64,000 bases of DNA from Mesorhizobium sophorae (GTDB lineage: Bacteria; Pseudomonadota; Alphaproteobacteria; Rhizobiales; Rhizobiaceae), in the NCBI RefSeq assembly GCF_002270415.1, contig NZ_NNRI01000015.1, positions 310,001-374,000 on the forward strand, written 5' to 3'. Positions 45,055-53,445 of the stretch are shown piece by piece. Below the pieces are notes generated by a model that saw only the letters and a list, made by a program, of their open reading frames with translations, did not search any database and was not told where the DNA came from. Within the stretch, counting starts at the first letter, position 1. Every line of letters begins with the position of its first letter. The position numbers and the translations under genes were made by a program.

Positions 45055-46590
45055 ATGAACATTACAGTTAAGTCGGTGGATGTAGCCAAGGAAACGGCCG
45101 AGCTTCTGGCGAAACTGGGTGTGGCCAAGGACGCACTTGTTGGCGGCGACCTGATCGTGCGCAGTCCGGTGACGGGTGAGCAGATCGCGGCGCTGAAGAC
45201 GATCTCGCCGGCCGACGCGGCCAAGACCATCGATGCCGCGCACAAAGCGTTCCACGCGTGGCGGATGGTGCCGGGCCCGCGGCGCGGCGAGCTGGTGCGG
45301 CTGCTCGGTGAGGAGCTGCGCATGCACAAGGCCGAGCTTGGCCGGCTGGTCTCGATCGAGGTCGGCAAGATCCCGTCCGAGGGGCTTGGCGAAGTGCAGG
45401 AGATGATCGACATCTGCGATTTCGCCGTCGGTCTGTCCCGGCAATTGTACGGCCTGACCATCGCCACCGAGCGCCCGGGCCATCGCATGATGGAAACCTG
45501 GCATCCGCTCGGCGTCGTCGGCGTCATTTCCGCCTTCAACTTCCCGGTCGCGGTGTGGTCGTGGAACGCAGCCTTGGCACTGGTTTGCGGCGACGCGGTG
45601 GTGTGGAAGCCGTCGGAGAAGACGCCGCTGACGGCGCTCGCCTGCGAAGCGATTTTTGCACGCGCGGTAAAGCGTTTTGGCACCGACGCGCCGCAGGGCT
45701 TGGCACCGGTGCTGATTGGTGACCGCGCCGTCGGCGAGATACTGGTCGATCATCCCAAGGTGCCGCTGGTATCGGCCACCGGCTCGACGCGCATGGGCCG
45801 CGACGTTGGCCCGCGGCTGGCCAAGCGCTTTGCCCGCGCGGTGCTCGAACTCGGCGGCAACAATGCCGGCATCGTCTGCCCGACCGCCGATCTCGACATG
45901 GCGCTGCGCGCGATTGCCTTCGGCGCGATGGGCACGGCGGGACAGCGCTGCACGACGCTGCGGCGCCTGTTCGTGCATGACAGCGTCTATGACGCCCTGG
46001 TTCCACGTCTCAAGAAGGCTTACGAAAGTGTGACGGTCGGCAATCCCCTGGAGACCTCTTCACTGGTCGGGCCGCTGATCGACAAAGCTGCCTTCGACGC
46101 CATGCAGAAGGCGCTGAAGGAGGCAGGTTCACATGGCGGCAAGGTGACCGGCGGCGCCCGGGTCGAGAACGGCCATCCGGATGCCTATTACGTGCATCCG
46201 GCGCTGGTCGAAATGCAAAGCCAAGTCTCGCCGGTGACGGAAGAGACCTTCGCGCCGATCCTCTATGTGATGAAATATTCCGATTTCGACACCGTGCTCG
46301 ACGAGCACAATGCAGTCGGCGCCGGCCTGTCGTCGTCGATCTTCACCCGCGACCTGCAGGAATCCGAGCGCTTCCTCGGTGTCGACGGTTCGGATTGCGG
46401 CATCACCAATGTCAACATCGGCACCTCCGGTGCCGAGATCGGCGGCGCTTTCGGCGGCGAAAAGGAAACCGGCGGCGGCCGCGAGAGTGGCTCCGACGCA
46501 TGGAAGGCCTATATGCGCCGCGCCACCAACACGGTGAATTATTCCAAGGCGCTGCCGCTGGCCCAAGGCGTCTCGTTCGACATCGACTGA
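45055..46590 (+). CDS. amaB: L-aminoadipate-semialdehyde dehydrogenase (ALDH7 / AmaB type)
   Basis: A 511-residue ALDH of the antiquitin (ALDH7) class. Landmarks: HPLGVVGVISAFNFPVAVWS, SATGSTRMGRDVGPRLAKRF, catalytic Glu in VLELGGNNAGIV, catalytic Cys in GTAGQRCTTLRRLF, and the class-typical C-terminal GTSGAEIGGAFGGEKETGGG. It oxidises 2-aminoadipate 6-semialdehyde, in equilibrium with piperideine-6-carboxylate from the pipecolate oxidase, to 2-aminoadipate. It follows the dehydrogenase by 21 bp and precedes the aminotransferase by 10 bp. Confidence 0.9.
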   Translation: MNITVKSVDVAKETAELLAKLGVAKDALVGGDLIVRSPVTGEQIAALKTISPADAAKTIDAAHKAFHAWRMVPGPRRGELVRLLGEELRMHKAELGRLVSIEVGKIPSEGLGEVQEMIDICDFAVGLSRQLYGLTIATERPGHRMMETWHPLGVVGVISAFNFPVAVWSWNAALALVCGDAVVWKPSEKTPLTALACEAIFARAVKRFGTDAPQGLAPVLIGDRAVGEILVDHPKVPLVSATGSTRMGRDVGPRLAKRFARAVLELGGNNAGIVCPTADLDMALRAIAFGAMGTAGQRCTTLRRLFVHDSVYDALVPRLKKAYESVTVGNPLETSSLVGPLIDKAAFDAMQKALKEAGSHGGKVTGGARVENGHPDAYYVHPALVEMQSQVSPVTEETFAPILYVMKYSDFDTVLDEHNAVGAGLSSSIFTRDLQESERFLGVDGSDCGITNVNIGTSGAEIGGAFGGEKETGGGRESGSDAWKAYMRRATNTVNYSKALPLAQGVSFDID

Positions 46591-46600
46591 GGATCAACCA

Positions 46601-47833
46601 ATGACCGTCAGCACAAGGATCGATCAGGCCGGCTTCGTGCCTGCCTCGCGTCTATCGACGATCGGCGTTTCGCCGATCCTGAAGATCGGCGCCCGCGCTC
46701 AGGCCTTAAAGCGCGACGGAGCGCCGATGATCATCCTGGGAGCGGGTGAGCCGGATTTCGACACGCCCGACAATGTGAAGCAGGCGGCCTGCAGTGCCAT
46801 CCAACGCGGCGACACCAAATACACCGCGCTCGATGGCACGCCGGAACTCAAGCGGGCGATCCGGGAAAAATTCCGCCGTGAGAACGGCCTCGACTATGCG
46901 GTAGACGAGATCACGGTGGCTGCCGGTGCCAAGCCGATACTGTTCAATGCGATGATGGCGACGGTGAACTGCAGCGATGAGGTCATCATCCCGACGCCGG
47001 CATGGACTTCCTATGCCGATATCGTCGCCATCGCCGAGGGCAGCCCCGTCTTCGTCCCTTGTGAAGCGGAGGCTGGGTTCAGGCTGACGGCAAGTCAGCT
47101 CGAGGCAGCGATTACGCCGAGGACAAAATGGCTGCTCCTGAATTCACCCTCCAATCCGTCCGGCGCCGCCTACAGCGAGGCCGACTATCGACCTCTGATC
47201 GAGGTGCTCCTGCGGCATCCGCATGTCAGCCTACTGGTGGACGATATGTACGAGCATATCATCTATGACGGTTTTCGTTTCGTCACCCCGGTGGCGCTGG
47301 AACCGCGCCTGAAGGCGCGGTCGCTGACCGTAAACGGCGTTTCGAAGGCCTATGCCATGACCGGATGGCGGATCGGCTACGCCGGCGGGTCGCGAGAGCT
47401 GGTCAAGGCGATGGCGGTGGTGCAGAGCCAGTCGACCTGCTGCCCGTCATCTGTCAGCCAGGCTGCCGCTGCCGAGGCCCTGTCCGGCCCTTAGCACTTC
47501 CTGAAGGAAAGAACCGAGAGTTTTCGTCGCCGCCGCGATCTCACTGTTGACGGATTGAACGCGATCGAAGGCATCGACTGTCGCAATCCGGAGGGGGCCT
47601 TCTACACCTTTGCCAGTTGTGCAGACCTGATCGGCAAATCGACGCCAGCCCGCAAGTGGATCGAAACTGACAATGATTTCTGCAACTACCTGCTCGAGGA
47701 GGCCAGTGTCGCGGTTGTCCCAGGCGCTGCTTTCGGCCTATCACCTTTCTTCCGCATTTCCTATGCGACATCCGAAGCCGAGTTGAGAGAAGAAATCCTG
47801 CGCATCTCCGCAGCATGCGCGCGACTCGCCTAG
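46601..47833 (+). pseudogene. PLP aminotransferase (2-aminoadipate, predicted) with in-frame amber codon
   Basis: Class I/II aminotransferase. Codons 1-297 contain IILGAGEPDFDTPDNVKQAA, LLNSPSNPSGAAYSEADY, VDDMYEHIIYDG and the PLP-lysine region VNGVSKAYAMTGWRIGYAGG. At 47492-47494 a TAG interrupts; the same frame then continues FLKERTESFRRRRDLTVDGL to GAAFGLSPFFRISYATSEAE and stops at 47833, giving 410 codons, the normal family length. Homologues usually have Gln at this place (GPQDF), so CAG-to-TAG is the likely change. Without suppression the protein would lack its C-terminal domain and be inactive. Its expected role is 2-aminoadipate to 2-oxoadipate, the step between AmaB and HglS. A sequencing error must be excluded. 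Confidence 0.85.
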
Positions 47834-47869
47834 GCGACCAATCTTAAAAAATGCACTCGGAACCGTTCG

Positions 47870-49153
47870 ATGCTGAATGACCCCCGCTCTCACGGCCTTT
47901 GGGAGGCGACCGCGCCGCAGGCTCCTATAACGGCTGCACTCGACCGGCAAATTTCCGCCGATGTGGTTGTCGTCGGTGGTGGGTATACCGGCATGTCATG
48001 CGCGCTGCACTTGGCAGAAGCCGGACGCCAGGTCGTCCTGCTGGAAGGCCGCGAGATCGGTTTCGGCGGCGCCGGGCGTAATGTCGGGTTGATCAATGCC
48101 GGCCTGTGGCTGATGCCGGACGACCTTACCGCCAAGCTCGGGTCCATTCACGGCGAGCGGCTGCTGAGGCTGCTCGGTGAGGGTCCGGCAATGGTCATGG
48201 ACCTCATCGATAGACATCGCATCGACTGTGAATTGGAACGAAACGGCACGCTCCACTGCGCGGTAGGCCAAGCCGGGTTGATGGAGATTCGGGAGCGCGA
48301 GGCACAGTGGCAAAGAAGAGGCGCGCCGGTGGAGGTACTCGACGCCGACGAAACGAAAAAGAGGCTAGGCACCCGGGCCTATGCGGCTTCACTGCTCGAT
48401 CGACGTGCCGGTACACTCCAGCCGCTCGCATACGCGCGTGGCCTCGCCCAGGCCTGCCTCCGCGCCGGGGCGATAATCTGCACCTCCAGTCCAGTTGTGG
48501 CAGCTGGCAAAAAGAACGGTCGATGGACGTTGCGTACCACGAATGGCGCGGTCGAGGCCGAATGGGTGGTGGTCGCCACTGACGCCTACAGCACCGGACC
48601 ATGGACAAGCGTCCGCAACGAACAGGTACATCTACCTTACTTCAACCTGGCGACCAAGCCGCTCGGGGCCGAGCTGTTACAGTCCATCCTGCCAGGACGA
48701 GAAGGCACGTGGGACACCAAAACGATCCTCTCTTCGTTCCGGCTGGATAAAGCGGGGCGGCTGGTGTTCGGCAGCGTCGGCGCGCTACGCAACACGGGCA
48801 CTGCCATCCACAAGGCTTGGGCGCGCCGTGCCCTGTCGAAACTCTATCCGCAGCTTCGCGATGCGGAGTTCGAGTATGAGTGGTACGGACAGATCGGCAT
48901 GACCACGGATGCAATGCCGAGATTCCACAAGCACGCCCAAAACGTCATCGGTTTCTCAGGCTACAACGGCCGCGGCATTTCGCCCGGCACGGTGTTCGGT
49001 CGAGAGCTGGCACTTCTGATCCTTGGCGAAAAGACCGAGACTGAACTGGCCTTGCCGCAATCTGAACTGCAAGAAATCTCCTCACTTGGCCTCAGGGAAG
49101 CGTATTACGAGGTCGGCGCGCAAATCGCCCATCTGACGTCGGCATGGCATTAA
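47870..49153 (+). CDS. amaA: L-pipecolate oxidase-like FAD enzyme (AmaA type, DAO superfamily)
   Basis: A 427-residue FAD-dependent amine oxidase, equal in length to Pseudomonas AmaA as I recall it. The N-terminal dinucleotide motif is VVVVGGGYTGMSCALHLAEA, followed by GFGGAGRNVGLINAGLW (DAO family), and the C-terminal FAD motif is NVIGFSGYNGRGISPGTVFG. It would oxidise pipecolate to piperideine-6-carboxylate, the AmaB substrate. The gene lies 37 bp after the broken aminotransferase. A PuuB/gamma-glutamylputrescine-oxidase-like activity is the alternative; the neighbouring amaB and hglS favour pipecolate. Confidence 0.85.
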   Translation: MLNDPRSHGLWEATAPQAPITAALDRQISADVVVVGGGYTGMSCALHLAEAGRQVVLLEGREIGFGGAGRNVGLINAGLWLMPDDLTAKLGSIHGERLLRLLGEGPAMVMDLIDRHRIDCELERNGTLHCAVGQAGLMEIREREAQWQRRGAPVEVLDADETKKRLGTRAYAASLLDRRAGTLQPLAYARGLAQACLRAGAIICTSSPVVAAGKKNGRWTLRTTNGAVEAEWVVVATDAYSTGPWTSVRNEQVHLPYFNLATKPLGAELLQSILPGREGTWDTKTILSSFRLDKAGRLVFGSVGALRNTGTAIHKAWARRALSKLYPQLRDAEFEYEWYGQIGMTTDAMPRFHKHAQNVIGFSGYNGRGISPGTVFGRELALLILGEKTETELALPQSELQEISSLGLREAYYEVGAQIAHLTSAWH

Positions 49154-49393
49154 AGTACCGGTTCTTGTGGCAAGGGGCCCATGCCCCGCACAGGCATTGA
49201 ACGTCTCAATTGGCCGAAGAACGAACCCGCGACGTGGGATGGGCGTGCGCGATAAGATCACGAACTGATCGTTGTTCGCAGTGTGCGTCGTTCGGCCGAG
49301 GCAGAGCATATGGGGCTTCTTGCTGGCGGCTATTGCTAAGTGTCATTCCTGATGCGTTGGAACTGACGTCAGTTCAGGTCTCGGCCGTGCTAT

Positions 49394-49981
49394 ATGTATT
49401 TGATGGCTATTGGTTCGATGTTGCGCCCGCGCTGCCTGCCGGAAAGGCGCTTTCCATCCTATGCGTATCTGCCGGGCAAGCAACCGCATCCCGTGCGCGA
49501 TCCCGCAGGACACAGCTACCACAGCGAAGCCGTGCCGGTCCCTGCAAAAGCGTCGCTTGAGTCAGACATGTTCCTATGGGGTCTCGACCTGTTCAATCAC
49601 GGCTATTACTGGGAAGCCCATGAGGCTTGGGAAGGTCTTTGGCAGGTCGCGGATCGAGGCGATCCGCTCCGGATGCTCTTCAAGGGATTGATCCTGTTAT
49701 CGGCGGCCGGCGTGAAGATCCGGGAGGGCAAGCATGCCGCGGCGGTGCGTCATGCCGGGCGTGCCGCTGGACTCCTTCACCTGCTGATGGACACGACGGA
49801 TCAAACCTTCGCGCGCGCGCTCGGCATGTTGCCCGCAGCGCTTGCCGAACAAGCCAGAGCCGCGGCAGGCATACCCGCAAACCTGCAGGCGACTGCGCTC
49901 GGTCAGCCTCAACCCGTGTTTGATTTCATTCTCGGCCAAGGTTCGACAGACGACCTGTCAGAACGTGCCTCCACGTGGTGA
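49394..49981 (+). CDS. DUF309 domain protein
   Basis: A 195-residue ORF (ATG 49394; ATG 49418 is an equally plausible start). The DUF309 signature is clear: FNHGYYWEAHEAWEGLWQVA, followed by LRMLFKGLILLSAAGVKIRE. The rest is helical and Ala-rich. The family is widespread, all-helical and of unknown biochemical role. It follows the lysine cluster after 240 bp that hold no gene, so it is probably a separate unit. A GGCCGGAC/GCCCGGCC hairpin lies just after it. Confidence 0.8.
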   Translation: MYLMAIGSMLRPRCLPERRFPSYAYLPGKQPHPVRDPAGHSYHSEAVPVPAKASLESDMFLWGLDLFNHGYYWEAHEAWEGLWQVADRGDPLRMLFKGLILLSAAGVKIREGKHAAAVRHAGRAAGLLHLLMDTTDQTFARALGMLPAALAEQARAAAGIPANLQATALGQPQPVFDFILGQGSTDDLSERASTW

Positions 49982-49998
49982 CCTGACGAATAGAAAAG

Positions 49999-50020
49999 GC
50001 CGGACTGTTAAGCCCGGCCA
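49999..50020 (+). terminator. hairpin after the DUF309 gene
   Basis: Arms GGCCGG and CCGGCC separated by a short loop (ACTGTTAAGC) about 18 bp after the stop. No T-tract follows, so termination may be weak. The following 220 bp contain CCTCC and GGGAGGAGG motifs that could form part of a small RNA, but no family is recognised. Confidence 0.45.
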
Positions 50021-50240
50021 AGTATGAAGGTTCAAAACCTCCAGAGGGGAACGCGTCGGACGCGATGGGAGGAGGCATCCGATGCGATGTGCATATGGGT
50101 CAGCTACGGTGACGTTTCAACGACACGGCGGTGGACCACCGTGGCCGCGCTGTAGAGCCAAGCAAGCAATAAGCTCGGGCGTACCGGCCTGCCCAGTCTC
50201 GCCGGATCGCCATCAGCATCCTATAATCCATCCCATATCC

Positions 50241-50268
50241 AAAAGGCGGGAAGATATCCCGCCTTTTA
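50241..50268. terminator. bidirectional terminator downstream of cspA
   Basis: AAAAGGCGGG, 8-base loop, CCCGCCTTTT: perfect arms with A- and T-runs on both sides. It is placed to end the minus-strand cspA transcript and anything arriving on the plus strand. Confidence 0.88.
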
Positions 50269-50395
50269 TTGCCAAACAAACTGATTTCACATGATCGTTT
50301 GAAGACTTGCAGCAATCCGCTGCCCCGGCCCTCGGATCTATCATCCTTCGTGCGCTCTTGGCGCAGCCGCCAGTACATCCGTGACTACGAGAAAA

Positions 50396-50608
50396 TTAGC
50401 CTGCTTTGCTCAGATTGCCGGCAGAGGACTTGCCGGTGCGGCGGTCCTGCTCGATCTCAAAATTGATCTTCTGGCCATCGACGAGGGTGCCGAGACCCGC
50501 GCGCTCCACAGCGGAGATGTGGACGAAAACGTCCTGACCACCATTGTCGGGCTGAATGAATCCAAAACCCTTGGTGCTATTGAACCACTTCACGGTTCCA
50601 GTCGCCAT
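50396..50608 (-). CDS. cspA: cold-shock protein CspA
   Basis: A 70-residue single cold-shock domain, standard length. RNP1 is KGFGFIQP and RNP2 is VFVHISAVERAG; the start MATGTVKWFNSTKGFGFIQP is canonical and AAGGAA precedes the ATG. It binds single-stranded RNA or DNA and acts as an RNA chaperone. The long leader upstream is usual for cold-shock mRNAs. A good terminator lies about 130 bp downstream. It is the intact relative of the remnant at 820-1164. Confidence 0.95.
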   Translation of the reverse strand: MATGTVKWFNSTKGFGFIQPDNGGQDVFVHISAVERAGLGTLVDGQKINFEIEQDRRTGKSSAGNLSKAG

Positions 50609-51044
50609 ATGCGTATTCCTTATGTCAGTTGCTCAGTCGGGCTGCGAAGCCAAACCAGTTCATATCAAAATTTTGGAGAAAGACACAGCAAGGACGATGT
50701 ATCTGTACCGGGCTGTAGGTCTCGGGCAGCAGATTCCGCCTGGCTTCGGCCGCCCGCGCCGCGTGAAGGTCGAGAGCCTTGCCGGAACCTAGGCTTCGGA
50801 AGACATTGCCTGGACGCCCGGTACATTCGTCAGGCCGATCTTCTCAGCGACATGCTCATCGCTCACTTTGGGATTTCTAGGTGGCGCATGTCTGAAAGCG
50901 GTCATCAGTGATGCCAAGAGAGGCTTCTCGCAGCGACGATTGAATGCGCGGCCAAGCGAGTCCGGTGGGCGACTGTCGACTTCGCCCTTCGCGTCAAGAC
51001 AAGCAGTAAGCAGCTGCGTTACGAGCCACGGTGGACTTATTTAT
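50609..51044. other. gene-free stretch upstream of cspA
   Basis: About 435 bp with no convincing gene on either strand. The part next to cspA should hold its promoter and 5' leader; no boxes were convincing by eye. Confidence 0.4.
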
Positions 51045-51272
51045 TCAGCCTACCCGCCGCAAATCCTGCTGTCGCGCCCTGGCTGCTATGAGCAAGCAGG
51101 TTTCGTCGCTAAGTCCGGTCTGGAAACGGCGCACCAGGTCAGAGGCAACATTCTCAGCTTCTGGTGATCCCGGCTGGATATCTCTCTCTTGGCAAAGCTG
51201 GTCGAAAACCGATTTCAGGCTTTCCAAGTCACTTGGATAGAGGGCTGGGTCAAGGTTGAGACGATCAATCAT
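51045..51272 (-). CDS. small conserved-looking hypothetical protein
   Basis: A 75-residue ORF: MIDRLNLDPALYPSDLESLK, then FDQLCQERDIQPGSPEAENV and RFQTGLSDETCLLIAARARQ. Acidic and helical, with rhizobial codon use. I associate this type with short proteins of rhizobia but cannot name a function. It sits alone between cspA and the IS630 element. About 110 bp of unassigned sequence separate it from the IS end. Confidence 0.6.
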   Translation of the reverse strand: MIDRLNLDPALYPSDLESLKSVFDQLCQERDIQPGSPEAENVASDLVRRFQTGLSDETCLLIAARARQQDLRRVG

Positions 51273-51404
51273 CTGGGCCTCCCGTGGGCTGAGATCTTGA
51301 ACGACACAAAGGGGGGCGGAAAGACCGCCGACAGGACAACATGACTCCGCTGAAAGCGCTTGTCATCTAGAAAGCTGCGTATAGCTAGTACCTCTGCACA
51401 GAGG

Positions 51405-52529
51405 TTATGACTCTTTGGAAGTCGGCTTGGGATAGGCTTTGGCCATCTTAAGGCGTGCGTTTTCGGTAGAGAACATCCAGTTGATGCGAGCGCCACTGGT
51501 GTTTCGCAGGTGCTCCCAGGCAGCGGTCTCCGCGACGAGGCGATCATAGCTATTGATGCGACGATCGAGGCACTGGCCGCGCAGGACGCCGATTTCGATC
51601 TCGACCATGTTGAGCCAGCTGGCGTGTTTGGGCGTGTAGTGGAATTCCAGCCGTCGAAGGACGCGTCGCGCCTCTGAAGCAGGCAGAGCCTGGTAGAGCG
51701 CGGCGGCCGAGTGGGTTGACAGATTGTCGAGCACCACCCTGACGCGTTCGGCCTGCGGGTAATGGATATCGACGAGGTCGCGCATGCAATGGGCAAAGTC
51801 TTCCGCGGCGCGCCGCTCGGTGACCTTGACTTTGCGCCAGGAGCGGTGTGCGTCGAGGAAGACGAACAGGTTGGCGGTGCCGTTGCGCTTGTACTCGCAG
51901 TCATACCGCTCAAGCCGGCCCGGTTCGGCCGGGATCGGCTGTCGCACCTCGCCGATGAGTTGGGTCGGGCTTTCGTCGAAGCACACCACCGGTCGCTTCG
52001 GGTCCGGTGCCTCGGCATAGAGGTCGAGCACGTCCTCCATGCGCGCGACATACTCGGCGTCGACCTTGGGGATGCACCACATGTCCTTGCGCCAGGGCTT
52101 GAGATCGTTGTCTGCCAAGCGTCGGCGCACCGTCTCGCGCGACAGTTCCTGGTGATCGGTCAGCTTGACGAACTCACCGGCCAGCAGTTCCAGGGTCCAG
52201 CGGGCGCGGCCCGGCGGCGGACTGGAACAGGCGGTGGCCACCAGCAGGGCTTCTTCCTTGTCCGTCAGCTTGCGTTGCGCGCCTGCGCGTGGCTCTTCGC
52301 TGAGCGCCGCCTCCAGACCCATCTCCACGAAGCGGCGCTTGGTGCGATAGACAGTGGAGCCGCCGACCACCACCGTCGCGGCAATGGCCTCGTCACCCAA
52401 GCCCGCGTCGACGGCGAGCAGGATCTGCGCCCGCTTGAGCTTGCGAGCCGGCTGCTTGCCGCCTGCCAGCATCGCTGTGAGTTCATCGCGTTCGGGTTGG
52501 TCGAGATCGACACGATAGCGTAGATTCAT
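51405..52529 (-). CDS. IS630-family transposase (full length)
   Basis: A 374-residue transposase. The N-terminal paired HTH covers KRAQILLAVDAGLGDEAIAA and ELSRETVRRRLADNDLKPWR. The catalytic DDE core has VVCFDESPTQLIGEVRQ, VRVVLDNLSTHSAAALY and HASWLNMVEIEIGVL, giving the Asp, Asp and Glu. No stop or frameshift is seen, so it may be active. Its 3' end reaches into the left inverted repeat region, and its start is 33 bp from the divergent HTH gene. Confidence 0.93.
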   Translation of the reverse strand: MNLRYRVDLDQPERDELTAMLAGGKQPARKLKRAQILLAVDAGLGDEAIAATVVVGGSTVYRTKRRFVEMGLEAALSEEPRAGAQRKLTDKEEALLVATACSSPPPGRARWTLELLAGEFVKLTDHQELSRETVRRRLADNDLKPWRKDMWCIPKVDAEYVARMEDVLDLYAEAPDPKRPVVCFDESPTQLIGEVRQPIPAEPGRLERYDCEYKRNGTANLFVFLDAHRSWRKVKVTERRAAEDFAHCMRDLVDIHYPQAERVRVVLDNLSTHSAAALYQALPASEARRVLRRLEFHYTPKHASWLNMVEIEIGVLRGQCLDRRINSYDRLVAETAAWEHLRNTSGARINWMFSTENARLKMAKAYPKPTSKES

Positions 52530-52562
52530 CTAGAAAGCCTCCTCGGTTGCCAAGGGTTCCGG

Positions 52563-52880
52563 ATGAATCGAAAATTGAATCAATTACTTGACGGGCAAAC
52601 GCCTGCGGGTCCCAGCTTCACCGAAAAACAGGGCCAGTACCTCGCCTTCATCTGGGCTTATATGCAGATCAACCGCCAGCCGCCGGCCGAACGCGACATG
52701 CAACGCTATTTCGGCGTCACCCCGCCGTCCGTCCACCAGATGGTGCTAACCCTCGAACGCTCCGGCCTCATCCGCAGGCAACCAGGTGTCGCGCGCAGCA
52801 TCCAACTGCTCGTCGACCACGACATCCTACCCAAACTTCAGCCGGTTCAACCCGTCATAACCTCTGTGCAGAGGTACTAG
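52563..52880 (+). CDS. LexA-like winged-HTH passenger protein of IS630
   Basis: A 105-residue protein. The centre reads SFTEKQGQYLAFIWAYMQIN then MQRYFGVTPPSVHQMVLTLE and GLIRRQPGVARSIQLLVD, matching the LexA-type DNA-binding domain (KQxxYLxFI, VTxPSVHxMxxxLExxG). There is no LexA protease domain. Divergent from the transposase with a 33-bp gap, it could repress or tune transposase transcription. Its final residues (ITSVQRY) and stop are encoded by the right inverted repeat, so the gene belongs to the IS. Regulation is inferred. Confidence 0.82.
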   Translation: MNRKLNQLLDGQTPAGPSFTEKQGQYLAFIWAYMQINRQPPAERDMQRYFGVTPPSVHQMVLTLERSGLIRRQPGVARSIQLLVDHDILPKLQPVQPVITSVQRY

Positions 52881-53215
52881 TGCCCGTCCACGCCTCCTGC
52901 GCCGCTGAACTCTGGAGCATCATCAAGGCGGACTGGGGCTTGATGCGGGGCATGTTTTGCGCAACGCGGAGCTGCGATTCAACTTCGACAAGACCGTGTT
53001 CGACGACATGTTGCGGGTCATCAAGGAAACCCGGAACGAGCTCTTCCATAGCAAACCCATCAAGGACCGTAAGAAGGTCGTCGAGGCTTGTGAGCGCATG
53101 CGCTTCAGTTCCATCTCGGCGACTATGACGCCGAACTAGGCGCCGCCCAATGCTTGCAGATTTCGCCGACAGTCAACCGCGCGCAGCGACACGTCATCCC
53201 AGCTCGATAGATTTT
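52881..53215 (+). pseudogene. HEPN-type protein remnant cut by IS630
   Basis: Right after the IS630 end several frames join: LWSIIKADWGLMRG, then (shift near 52945) HVLRNAELRFNFDKTVFDDM and LRVIKETRNELFHSKPIKDR, then (shift near 53100) ALQFHLGDYDAELGAA. RNELFH fits the RX4H motif of HEPN domains, and the surroundings resemble the Swt1/DUF4145 group as recalled. The N-terminal portion is missing at the IS boundary and two frameshifts follow. HEPN proteins are often toxins or defence components; this one is dead. Confidence 0.5.
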
Positions 53216-53226
53216 TCTCTCACGAC

Positions 53227-53445
53227 ATGGTGTGTGACGACCCGGAGCCGAAGGTCGTCACGAGGATCGTCGAACGCAAATCCGATGTCCCCCGTTCGCT
53301 GTTCGACTGCATGCCGGAACCCGTGGCGACGGAGGTCTGGGAGACTCAGCGGGACGTTGCGCTGTATCTCGAGCGGCTAGCGGTGGCGGGTCAGGATTGC
53401 CGGACCCGCCTCGCTAAAGTCAGGAAGCTGCTGGCTGACCGCTAA
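53227..53445 (+). CDS. possible phage Rz1-like small protein
   Basis: A 72-residue frame: PKVVTRIVERKSDVPRSLFD, then CMPEPVATEVWETQRDVALY and LERLAVAGQDCRTRLAKVRK. The pattern VPxSLxxCxPEP...DVAxYLxxLAxAGxDCRxKL is typical of small Rz1/spanin-type proteins of phages and gene-transfer islands. No signal peptide or lipobox is visible before it, so the N-terminus may be missing. It overlaps the 3' end of the next minus-strand ORF by about 70 bp. Confidence 0.45.
   Translation: MVCDDPEPKVVTRIVERKSDVPRSLFDCMPEPVATEVWETQRDVALYLERLAVAGQDCRTRLAKVRKLLADR

Larger units (their letters stand above)
51385..52880 (-). mobile_element. complete IS630-family element with passenger HTH gene
   Basis: The ends are a perfect 27-bp inverted repeat (51385-51411 and 52854-52880), each starting CTAGTACCTCTG. 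The CTAG ends fit insertion at a TA dinucleotide, as IS630 does. Inside are a full-length transposase (minus) and a divergent HTH gene (plus) whose last codons and stop lie in the right repeat. The IR core CCTCTG-CA-CAGAGG is itself nearly palindromic, so it could be a binding site for a dimeric protein. Perfect ends and open genes suggest a recent arrival. Confidence 0.9.
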
